Assembly: GCA_011390385.1 (NCBI GenBank) | Contig: JAABSN010000097.1 | Coordinates: 1-11,973, forward strand | From: Thioalkalivibrio nitratireducens | Lineage (GTDB): Bacteria > Pseudomonadota > Gammaproteobacteria > Ectothiorhodospirales > Ectothiorhodospiraceae | Direction: 5' to 3' | Length of the DNA: 11,973 nt | Shown: positions 5,513-11,973 of the stretch, piece by piece | How positions within the stretch are numbered: position 1 is the first letter of the stretch | Layout: each line of letters starts with the position of its first letter | Program-made: the position numbers and the translations under genes | The notes under the pieces: generated by a model | Database searches by the model: none | Told to the model about the DNA's origin: nothing | What the model saw: the letters and a program-made list of their open reading frames with translations, nothing else

Positions 5513-5542
5513 ATGACGGAGATCGCCATGATCGTCCGTCAT
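5513..5542. promoter_or_regulatory. Inverted repeat upstream of hprA (possible operator)
   Basis: ATGACGGA (5513-5520) and TCCGTCAT (5535-5542) are perfect 8-base complements separated by 14 bases. The dyad lies 50-95 bases before the hprA start, where a promoter or operator is expected. No clear -35/-10 pair was identified, and a 5'-leader hairpin is equally possible. Confidence 0.3.
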
Positions 5543-5574
5543 TTTCGAGCGCAGTTCTGGCTTGCCTGAAACGG

Positions 5575-5602
5575 CAACAAGCCCCACATCGGGGGCTTGT
5601 TG
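5575..5602 (-). terminator. Terminator hairpin after yccA
   Basis: CAACAAGCCCC (5575-5585) and GGGGCTTGTTG (5592-5602) form a perfect 11-bp stem with a 6-base loop, 25 bases past the yccA stop. On the minus strand it is followed by CCGTTTC, a weak T-tract, so termination is likely but may be incomplete. Confidence 0.75.
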
Positions 5603-5627
5603 CGAACGAGTCGTCCCAGCTTACGTA

Positions 5628-6308
5628 TCAACTATCGCCGGTGAAGGCGTGGAACAGGTTCAGCAGGTGCAGGAACATGACATAGAGGTTCGCGTACAGG
5701 GACACCGTCATCACGATGTAGTTCGCGTCGGGGTCATGGATCATCCGGCTGGTGTCGAACAGGATCGCAGCCGAGAGAAGCAGCACGACGGCCGCGGAGA
5801 TCGTCAGCGACAGGGCAGGTATCGCGAGGAAGATATTGGCAACAATCGCAACCAGCGCCAGTACGAGGCCGACGACCAGGAAACCGCCGAGGAAGCTGAA
5901 GTCCTTCTTCGTCGTCAGCGCATAGCCCGAAAGTGCCACGAAAGCCACGGCCGTCGTGCCGAAGGCATTGCCAACGATCTGCGGACCGTTGGGCAGACCC
6001 AGATACAGGGTCAGGATCGGCCCGAGAAAGAACCCGAGAAGACCGGTGAACGCAAAGGTCAGAATCAGACCCCAGACTGAATTGCGCAGCGCATGAATCG
6101 CGAACGGACCGCCGATCAGGACCCCAAGCATCAGGATCCAGTGCACGGGCGGTGCGTTGATCGCCATCGCGGTGAACGCCATCACGGCGCTGAAGGCAAG
6201 CGTCAGTGAAAGCAGCAGGTAGGTGTTGCGGATGACCTTGTTGGCACGGATCGTCTCGGCAACAGTGCTGGTGCCGGGACGGGCTCTTGCAAGACGTTCT
6301 TCTGCCAC
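5628..6308 (-). CDS. yccA: YccA-type BAX inhibitor-1 family membrane protein
   Basis: This 226-residue inner-membrane protein has about seven helices. It matches E. coli YccA closely, sharing the segments RNTYLLLSLTLAFSA (27-41), AFTGLLGFFLGPILTLYL (86-103), LTTKKDFSFLGG (131-142), VANIFLAIPALSLTISA (156-172), and AILFDTSRMIH followed by ANYIVMTVSLYANLY. In E. coli, YccA is a substrate and modulator of the FtsH protease complex through its cytoplasmic N-terminal tail; residues 1-26 here are the equivalent polar tail. D185 (FDTS) is in the position of the conserved acidic residue of BI-1 proteins. Start: GTG at 6308, with AAGGAG 6 bases upstream; the open frame up to 6584 has no membrane-protein character. 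Terminator hairpin at 5575-5602. Confidence 0.93.
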   Translation of the reverse strand: MAEERLARARPGTSTVAETIRANKVIRNTYLLLSLTLAFSAVMAFTAMAINAPPVHWILMLGVLIGGPFAIHALRNSVWGLILTFAFTGLLGFFLGPILTLYLGLPNGPQIVGNAFGTTAVAFVALSGYALTTKKDFSFLGGFLVVGLVLALVAIVANIFLAIPALSLTISAAVVLLLSAAILFDTSRMIHDPDANYIVMTVSLYANLYVMFLHLLNLFHAFTGDS

Positions 6309-6320
6309 GGTTGGCTCCTT

Positions 6321-6350
6321 CTGTTGAAACGTTGAACAGCGCGCAGTGTA
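6321..6350 (-). promoter_or_regulatory. Possible yccA promoter / operator dyad
   Basis: The dyad CTGTTgAAaCgTTgAACAG (6321-6339) pairs at 7 of 9 positions. It sits just upstream of the yccA Shine-Dalgarno sequence and just downstream of a minus-strand TACACT (6350-6345), a 4-of-6 match to the -10 box. The -35 region is poor. If real, the dyad would cover the transcription start. Confidence 0.25.
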
Positions 6351-6580
6351 CCTGCTGACTTCATCGGGTGCAGCTTGAACCGTTTTGATTACGGTTTGTG
6401 CGTCTGGTTCCCATTCGATCGAAGTGAAGGGCGCGACCACGCCTGCGGCATGACCCATGCCTCCGTGGCGGACGATCGACTGCGACGTGTTCCGACTTGC
6501 AACTGATGAACTGCGGAAGCTTGCCCCCCCCTTTTCATCGGCACTTGCGGGGTGGCCTGATCCCCAGGGACTGATGGGAA

Positions 6581-8686
6581 TCAATCCTTGGTGGAGTCCT
6601 TTTCCTCTTCTTTTTCCTTTTCCTTGTCACGCTCGACACGCGCCTGTACCGCAGCGACCGAGGCATCGGTGGATCGGAAGATGTTTTCCTTGCCGATGAT
6701 CTCGTCGAGGCCGGTACGTTCCATCACCTCGAGCACCTGTGCCTTCAGCCCTGCGAAGATCAGCGTTACACCACGGGCCTTGAGACGGTTCACGAGAGAG
6801 TGAATTACCTCTTCGCCCGAGGCATCAATCTCGTTGATTCCCTTGGTGACCACGATCAGGTATCTGGCGTTGGGGTGCCGCGCTGCGAGTTCCAGCACCG
6901 CGTCCTCGAAGTAGGGGACATTCGCGAAGTACAGCGAGCGGTCAAATCGCAGCAACCCGATGTCCTCGCTGGCTTTCAGACCGTAACGCTGGGCCTCGCG
7001 CAGGGTGCCGTCGGAATAGCGAGCCAGTTCCGAGACGCGCGGGCGCATGGAGCGGTAGAGGAACAAAGCGATCGCCAGACCCACGCCAATCAGGATGCCG
7101 ATATCGAGTTTTGGTGCGACCGCCAGGGTTGCGACGAAGGTCACGATGGCCGCGATACCGTCGTGGCGACTTGCCAGCCACGCATGGTGGATTGCCTTGA
7201 AATTGATCAGACCGACAACGGCCATGATGATGATGGCCGCAAGAACGGCTTCCGGGAGGTGGTAGAAGAGCGGCGTGAGGAAGAGCAACACGAGCAGGAT
7301 CAGTAGCGCCGTGAACACCGAGGACAGCCCGGTTCGTCCGCCGTTGTTCAGGTTGACCGCCGAGCGGGAAAAGGAGCCGCTGACCGGATACGCCTGAGTG
7401 AAGCTGCCGGCGATGTTGCCGAGCCCCTGACCGATCAGCTCCTGATTGGGGTTCAGCCGCTGCCCGGTACGCCCGGCAATGGCGCGCGCGATGGCAATGG
7501 CCTCGGTGAAACCAACCAGAGAGATGACGAATGCTGTGGTAAACAGCGCCGCGATTGTAGTGAGATTGAGGTCGGGCATGGCCAGTGACGGCAAGCCCGG
7601 TGGTATGGTGCCGACCACCTTGCCACCTGCGTTGAGTTTTACTGTTGAGCCGGTCACACTATCGACTCGCCAGGCGGGGCCTTCCGTCCTCTGCCCGGAT
7701 TCGAGAGCGTGCTGCGCGATGAACTGCTGGGGCTGGCCGTCCTCGGAACGGGTTGCCCGGAGACGAATCTCCCGTAAGTCCTCCTGCAGCACCCGTATCT
7801 TCTGCTGGGCAGCGCCAGCCTCGATGCGCAGCAGTTCGGCTTCGTAACGCAAGCTGGCGGCCTCGCTGGGATCGGCTTGTTCGATGCCAGCTTCTCGCTC
7901 GCGGGTCCGATCGTCGAGTTCGCTTTTGCGGGCCTTGAGGTCGGCCAAGGTGGCGACTTGTTCCGCAACTTCCGCAGGGACGATTTGCGCCAGATCCACT
8001 TCGGTCTTGCGCTCGAACCCGATGGCCCAGCTGAGCGCTGTGGCGATCACTACCGCTGCAAGCACGCCCGGGATCTTCGGGGCGACTCGCTTCAGCCCAA
8101 CCATGATCGCGATCGAGCCGAGTCCAAATGCGAGAGTGACCCAGTGCAGGTGCGCCAGATCGGACACTACGCCCCAGAGACCGACCAGGAAATGTCCGCT
8201 GGTGTCGATGGGAACGCCCAGAATCTTGTTCAGCTGAGACAGCCCGATGATCAGGGCCGCGGCATTGGTGAAACCGACGATGACCGGGTGGGAGATGAAG
8301 CTGACGAGAGCGCCCATCCGTAGCAGCCCCATCGATAGCTGGATGATGCCGACAAGAAAAGCGAGGACGATAGCCAGCGCGATGAATTCGCCGGAGCCGG
8401 GGCTCGCCAGCGGGATCAGGGCCGTGGCCGTGAGCAGAGAGACCACCGCCACAGGCCCCGTTGCGAGTTGGTTGGACGACCCCCACAGTGCCGCGACGAC
8501 GACGGGTAACAACGAGGCGTAAAGCCCATAAACCGGCGGTAGCCCAGCCAGCGCCGCGTAGGCCATGGATTGAGGAACCAGCACGAGTGCCACCGCGAGT
8601 CCCGCGGAGAAGTCGGCCTTCAGGATGTCGGAGTTCGGCCTTTGCCAGCGCAGGAACGGAAACAGTCGCAGCAGGAGCGGGTTCAT
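6581..8686 (-). CDS. SulP (SLC26) family anion transporter with STAS domain and coiled-coil insert
   Basis: A 701-residue inner-membrane transporter for inorganic anions such as sulfate or bicarbonate; the substrate cannot be told from sequence. The SulP signature LVPQSMAYAALAGLPPVYGLYAS is at residues 36-58, TM helices 1-7 span about 25-224 and 8-14 about 375-545, and IPPGLPSLAMP (361-371) precedes TM8. The C-terminal STAS domain (about 565-685) keeps the DASG loop (621-624). Usual SulP-STAS length is about 550-600; the excess is a roughly 130-residue insert (226-355, DNA about 7622-8011) between TM7 and TM8. It is rich in Glu/Arg/Ala with coiled-coil character, and topology places it in the periplasm. 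The tail (about 686-701) is almost purely Lys/Glu/Asp. Start ATG 8686 has AAGG 8 bases upstream. Promoter candidate at 8814-8843. Confidence 0.93.
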   Translation of the reverse strand: MNPLLLRLFPFLRWQRPNSDILKADFSAGLAVALVLVPQSMAYAALAGLPPVYGLYASLLPVVVAALWGSSNQLATGPVAVVSLLTATALIPLASPGSGEFIALAIVLAFLVGIIQLSMGLLRMGALVSFISHPVIVGFTNAAALIIGLSQLNKILGVPIDTSGHFLVGLWGVVSDLAHLHWVTLAFGLGSIAIMVGLKRVAPKIPGVLAAVVIATALSWAIGFERKTEVDLAQIVPAEVAEQVATLADLKARKSELDDRTREREAGIEQADPSEAASLRYEAELLRIEAGAAQQKIRVLQEDLREIRLRATRSEDGQPQQFIAQHALESGQRTEGPAWRVDSVTGSTVKLNAGGKVVGTIPPGLPSLAMPDLNLTTIAALFTTAFVISLVGFTEAIAIARAIAGRTGQRLNPNQELIGQGLGNIAGSFTQAYPVSGSFSRSAVNLNNGGRTGLSSVFTALLILLVLLFLTPLFYHLPEAVLAAIIIMAVVGLINFKAIHHAWLASRHDGIAAIVTFVATLAVAPKLDIGILIGVGLAIALFLYRSMRPRVSELARYSDGTLREAQRYGLKASEDIGLLRFDRSLYFANVPYFEDAVLELAARHPNARYLIVVTKGINEIDASGEEVIHSLVNRLKARGVTLIFAGLKAQVLEVMERTGLDEIIGKENIFRSTDASVAAVQARVERDKEKEKEEEKDSTKD

Positions 8687-8813
8687 TCGCAGCCCTTCAT
8701 GTCAGCAAGGGGATGGATCGGCAGGGAACCGGGATTCAAATCCCGTCTCGAATCGGGGGTTCGCCGAAGGGCGTATACCTCCGATCGTTGAAGCCCAGAC
8801 CAAGCGGGGGCGC

Positions 8814-8843
8814 ATTATAAGCGGTTGCACAAAGATTTGCGAA
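8814..8843 (-). promoter_or_regulatory. Likely sulP promoter
   Basis: On the minus strand a perfect TATAAT (8819-8814) has TTCGCA (8843-8838, 4 of 6) 18 bases upstream. Initiation near 8807 would give a leader of about 120 bases. That leader can form CGGGAT-TCAA-ATCCCG (8730-8745) plus two short stems at 8749-8763 and 8762-8773, which are mutually exclusive at their edges. Confidence 0.5.
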
Positions 8844-8872
8844 GGAAGGTCGCCAAAGCAGAAAGCCAAGAG

Positions 8873-8902
8873 TTGTCAGACGAGTCGTGGTTCCGGGACA
8901 AT
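8873..8902 (+). promoter_or_regulatory. Likely tRNA-Ser promoter
   Basis: TTGTCA (8873-8878, 5 of 6) and GACAAT (8897-8902, 4 of 6) are 18 bases apart. They are followed by the GC-rich discriminator GCGGG typical of stable-RNA promoters, and the mature tRNA begins 10 bases past the -10. It is divergent from the sulP promoter. Confidence 0.5.
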
Positions 8903-8911
8903 GCGGGTTCT

Positions 8912-9001
8912 GGAGAAGTGGCAGAGTGGTTGAATGCACCGGTCTTGAAAACCGGCAGAGGTGCGAGCCTCTCGAGGGTTCGAATCCCTCCTTCTCCGCC
9001 A
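8912..9001 (+). tRNA. serT: tRNA-Ser (anticodon UGA)
   Basis: This 90-base class II tRNA includes the encoded CCA. The acceptor GGAGAAG (8912-8918) pairs with CTTCTCC (8991-8997), with discriminator G8998 and CCA at 8999-9001. The anticodon stem CCGGT/ACCGG (8939-8943, 8951-8955) encloses CTTGAAA with anticodon TGA at 8946-8948, which reads UCA and other UCN serine codons. A long variable arm, as in all tRNA-Ser, precedes the T-arm GAGGG-TTCGAAT-CCCTC. No intrinsic terminator is clear after it. E. coli serT has the same anticodon and also lies next to yccA. Confidence 0.98.
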
Positions 9002-9209
9002 TAAATGCAATGAAAACAAGAATTCACCTGTGCAGAGGGCCATTCGCCCATCCGACGATCGATGCCGTTCAATACGACCCAGGTCGTGCCGGTTTGTGCA
9101 ATGGCTGCCGGGATGATGCTTAGCCGGCCTTCGATGTCGAATTCACCTCCCACCTCGGTACTGGGGCGCGAGCGTCGATTCCAGGCCCGTTCCGGGTTGG
9201 CGCGGGGCC

Positions 9210-9240
9210 ATCACGGTCGGTGGGATCGGTCGACCGTGAT
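9210..9240 (-). terminator. 10-bp hairpin spanning the stop codon of the EAL gene
   Basis: ATCACGGTCG (9210-9219) and CGACCGTGAT (9231-9240) are perfect complements with an 11-base loop. The TGA (9211-9213) lies inside the 3' arm on the mRNA. GC-rich sequence rather than a T-run follows, so it may protect the 3' end or aid factor-dependent termination rather than terminate by itself. Confidence 0.35.
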
Positions 9241-11973
9241 CGGGAGTCTGCTGCGGCATTCCAGTAACCAGCAAAAATCCTCCGCCTCCAACGGCATACT
9301 GTAGAAGAATCCCTGGCCGAAACGGCAACCCATCGCCTGCAAGGCGTCGCCTACCGCGGCGGACTCGATGCCTTCCGCCACGACCTCGGCATCCAATGCC
9401 CGCGCGAGCACCATCACGGTCTCGACGATGTGGCGACTGAAGGGCTCATCGAGCAAGCGGAACACAAAGCCCCGGTCGATCTTGATCTCGTCGAACGGAT
9501 ACTGCTGCAGGTACAAGAGCGATGAATAGCCAGTGCCGAAATCGTCCAGCGACAGCCACACGCCCATGTCATGCAGCACGCGCATCTGGCTCAGGAGCGA
9601 ATCGGATTCCCGTGCGAACACGTTCTCGGTGATCTCCAGTGCCAGCTCCCCGCGGCCCACGCCGAACTCGTCGAGGATATCCCGGACCCGGCTCGCGAAA
9701 TCGCCCATCTGAAACTGGATCAGTGACACGTTCACAGCCACGCGCACCGGCGCGAGCCCGGCATCCCGCCAGTCGCGAAGATGCCGACACGCACGCCGCA
9801 GCACCCAATCGCCGATCGGTGCGATCAGCTGGCTTTGCTCGGCGATAGGGATGAACACACCGGGAGGGATCAGCCCCCGCTCCGGTTGGTTCCAGCGCAA
9901 CAATGCCTCGCAGGCGACGAGCGTTCCGGTAGCGAGATCGACCTTGGGTTGGAAGTGCAGCTCGAATTGGTCTTCGTTGAGTGCTCGGCGCAGTTCGCGG
10001 GTCAATGCCATGCGCTGCCGGCTTGTCTCCTGGAAGCGGGTGTCATAGGCGATCCAGGGCGTGTGCGATTCCGCACGATGCCGGAACAGGGCCTGCTCCG
10101 CCTCTCGCAGCAGATCCAGGACCGGGCGTTGGTGCTCGTCCATGCTCGTGTAGCCCAGCCGGGTCCCGACCTCGATGTCGGCCCCGTTCAGTTTGAACGG
10201 GGCCGACATCGACTCGACCAGCCGGCTCAGGTGCGTCGCCAGCGCCTCGTCAGGTTCCGGCAGCAGGAATAGCGTGAACACATCGCCACCGATGCGCCCG
10301 GCGCAGCCGTGTTCGCCGGTCTGCTCAAGTAACCGCCGACCGAACATGACCAGCAATCGGTCGCCAGCCTCATAACCGTACGCGTCGTTGACGTCCCGCT
10401 GACCGACGATGTCGATCATCACTATTGCCCCCCGCTCCTGCCAGCCATACTGGTCGATGTGCAACTGCAACTGCTGGGCAAAGCCGTTGCGGGAGTAAAG
10501 CCCGGTGAGCGGATCCTCGAAGGCAATGCGGTTGAGTTCCTGCTCGGCCCGCTTGCGTTCGGTAATATCCATGTGTATTACCACCGCACCGTGGTGCGCG
10601 CCATTTTCTTCGCCGGGCACCAGCTGGTTGGCCATCACGCGGAACCAGCGAAACTGCTCGGGCGAGTGGCAGGGGTATTCGTGCGCGAACGCATCTTCGT
10701 CCCCGGCGAGCACGGCGCGCAGGCCGATAGCCACCTCCGCTGCCTCGGCGGAGCAGTCGCCGCTGGCGGACTCGCATACCCGAAGGTAATTTGCTCCAAG
10801 GCCGAAGTCGTCGCCGGAGTAGGCGTTCTCCTCGCCGAAGTGGCGCCACTGGTCGTTGATGTCGAGGATCGTGCCTTCGGCATCGAGCAGCGCGATGTGC
10901 GCCGGTAGCGAATTGATCAAGGCTTTGCGGGACTCCAGCAGTGACATCAGTTCGTCACGCGACGCACGCAGTTCCCATTCAGTCTGCTTTAACGCAGTAA
11001 TATCCTGATTGATGGCGACATAGTTGATAACGTGCCCGCGCTCGTCCCTGAGCGGTGAAATGACCGCAGACTCCCAATACAGGGTGCCGTTCCTGCGCCG
11101 GTTTTGCAGTTCGCCCGTCCAGACCTGCCCCGAAGTGATTGTCTCCCAGAGTTCGCGGTAGACGGCACCCGGCATCTTGCCCCCCTTGATCCGACCTGGC
11201 GTCCCGCCCAGCACCTCGTCCCGGGAATAACCCGAGATTCCCTCGAACGCCGGGTTCACGTACTCGATGCGACCTTCCAGGTCGGTCACGACGACCGTGG
11301 CCGGGCTCTGATCGATGATCTGCGCGAGCCTGCGCAGATTTTGTTCGCGTTCGTGCCGTTTCGTAACGTCCTGGAAGGCACCCTGCACGCGCACGTTCCG
11401 ACCGTGTTCATCGTGAACTGGTTCACCAAGTGCGCGCACCCATTTGGGCTGCCCGTCAGCATCGATGATCTGCGATTCCTCGTCGAAATGCACCCCTTGT
11501 TCGGCGCAGGCGGTGAGCCGGTCACGGATGCGCTCGCGGTACTCGGGAGCAAAGAAGGCGATACCCTCGTCGACAGAGACCGAGTGGCCATGGGGTATAC
11601 CGAAGATTTCGGCAACCACGTTCGACAGCTTGACCCGGTTGTTCTCGAAATCCGCCGACCAACCACCGAAACGGGCCACCCGCCCCGCCTTCTCGAGCAA
11701 GCCAGCCTGACGAGTCAACTCGCCCTCTGCCTCGCGGGTTTCCGTCACATCGGTAATCACCGAGCCGAGATGCAGTTCCGGCATGCCGGGCACATCGATG
11801 GGGTAATAGCGCACCAGTAGCTTGCGCAAGCTGGTACCGGGAAAGTCGCGCTCGGTCTCAAAACACTGAACCTCGCCGGCAAGGCAACGATCCATCCGGG
11901 GCTTCACCGTCTGCTCGAAATAGTCAGCGCCAAGTACCTCCGGCACGGTAAGTCCCACGATCTCATCTCGTTG
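9211..11973 (-). CDS. PAS-GGDEF-EAL cyclic-di-GMP signalling protein (5' end outside window)
   Basis: The frame is open to the right edge, giving 920 residues of a longer protein (numbered here from the Val codon at 11956-11958). Domains: the end of a PAS (1 to about 75, ending ITDVTETREAE), PAS 2 (about 88-203, ending QDVTKRHERE), PAS 3 (about 206-325, NQDITALKQTE), PAS 4 (about 342-470, MDITERKRAE), GGDEF (about 475-635) and EAL (about 645-897). The GGDEF signature is GGDVF (557-561), NDxxGH has become NDAYGY, and the RxxD inhibitory site is absent, so cyclase activity is unlikely. The EAL domain keeps E684 (EAL), N743, E775, D805-D806 (DDFGTGYSS), K826, E862 (AEGIES) and Q882, so it should hydrolyse c-di-GMP. 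No membrane segment is seen in this part; the N-terminus is unknown. No gene neighbour is available to suggest the sensed signal. Confidence 0.95.
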   Translation of the reverse strand, partial: QRDEIVGLTVPEVLGADYFEQTVKPRMDRCLAGEVQCFETERDFPGTSLRKLLVRYYPIDVPGMPELHLGSVITDVTETREAEGELTRQAGLLEKAGRVARFGGWSADFENNRVKLSNVVAEIFGIPHGHSVSVDEGIAFFAPEYRERIRDRLTACAEQGVHFDEESQIIDADGQPKWVRALGEPVHDEHGRNVRVQGAFQDVTKRHEREQNLRRLAQIIDQSPATVVVTDLEGRIEYVNPAFEGISGYSRDEVLGGTPGRIKGGKMPGAVYRELWETITSGQVWTGELQNRRRNGTLYWESAVISPLRDERGHVINYVAINQDITALKQTEWELRASRDELMSLLESRKALINSLPAHIALLDAEGTILDINDQWRHFGEENAYSGDDFGLGANYLRVCESASGDCSAEAAEVAIGLRAVLAGDEDAFAHEYPCHSPEQFRWFRVMANQLVPGEENGAHHGAVVIHMDITERKRAEQELNRIAFEDPLTGLYSRNGFAQQLQLHIDQYGWQERGAIVMIDIVGQRDVNDAYGYEAGDRLLVMFGRRLLEQTGEHGCAGRIGGDVFTLFLLPEPDEALATHLSRLVESMSAPFKLNGADIEVGTRLGYTSMDEHQRPVLDLLREAEQALFRHRAESHTPWIAYDTRFQETSRQRMALTRELRRALNEDQFELHFQPKVDLATGTLVACEALLRWNQPERGLIPPGVFIPIAEQSQLIAPIGDWVLRRACRHLRDWRDAGLAPVRVAVNVSLIQFQMGDFASRVRDILDEFGVGRGELALEITENVFARESDSLLSQMRVLHDMGVWLSLDDFGTGYSSLLYLQQYPFDEIKIDRGFVFRLLDEPFSRHIVETVMVLARALDAEVVAEGIESAAVGDALQAMGCRFGQGFFYSMPLEAEDFCWLLECRSRLPITVDRSHRP

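Noticed and set aside
6309..6584. N-terminal extension of the yccA frame to 6584
   Set aside because: No similarity to YccA proteins; the GTG at 6308 has AAGGAG at ideal spacing and gives the family length.
8726..8763. GGGATTCAAATCCC near the tRNA gene, which looked like a tRNA T-arm or attachment-site remnant
   Set aside because: If TTCAAAT is taken as the T-loop, the flanking stem has an A-C and a G-G mismatch. The sequence instead folds as a simple 6-bp TCAA tetraloop hairpin, and it does not match the tRNA-Ser 3' end.
8815..9153. Minus-strand frame of 112 codons crossing the tRNA-Ser gene
   Set aside because: The segment GGIRTLERLAPLPVFKTGAF and its surroundings are the antisense translation of tRNA-Ser, a familiar spurious annotation. 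Only the part before 9002 could have any meaning, and it is discussed separately.

Overview
The window looks like a chromosomal segment of a GC-rich gammaproteobacterium. The evidence is the combination of a YccA-type BI-1 protein, SlyX ending in the family's PPPHY tail, RsmJ, YajQ, a YgdD-like DUF423 protein, and intergenic GTAGGAGCG-type and GTAGGGTGC-type palindromic repeats. A sulfur-oxidising or purple-sulfur relative is a guess. No phage, plasmid, transposase or CRISPR signature is visible.

Layout, left to right: the 3' end of an unidentified + strand gene (1-141); a repeat-rich gap; a DUF423 membrane protein (398-775, -); yajQ (965-1447, +); a small conserved-looking hypothetical (1590-1949, -); a 569-base gap packed with four kinds of dispersed repeat (1950-2518); a Rieske-like membrane-anchored protein with all four [2Fe-2S] ligands replaced (2519-3073, +); rsmJ (3273-4043, -); a translationally coupled hprA-slyX pair (4250-5448, -); an 11-bp terminator hairpin; yccA (5628-6308, -); a large sulP transporter with a periplasmic coiled-coil insert (6581-8686, -); tRNA-Ser(UGA) (8912-9001, +), divergent from sulP; and a long PAS-PAS-PAS-PAS-GGDEF-EAL protein running off the right edge (9211-11973, -).

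Most genes are housekeeping or membrane-physiology functions that do not form one pathway. Two link to cyclic-di-GMP: YajQ, whose family includes c-di-GMP receptors, and the PAS/EAL protein, which keeps the EAL catalytic residues but has a degenerate GGDEF site and so should be a phosphodiesterase. RsmJ (16S rRNA methylation) and tRNA-Ser serve translation. YccA modulates FtsH in E. coli.

The strongest candidates for something undescribed are: (1) the Rieske-fold protein that lost its cluster ligands but kept both disulfide cysteines and lacks an evident Tat motif; (2) a short GCGTGAAA-containing box that recurs five times and stands just before different classes of intergenic repeat; (3) the coiled-coil insert in the SulP transporter. 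All calls come from reading the sequence; no database search was run.
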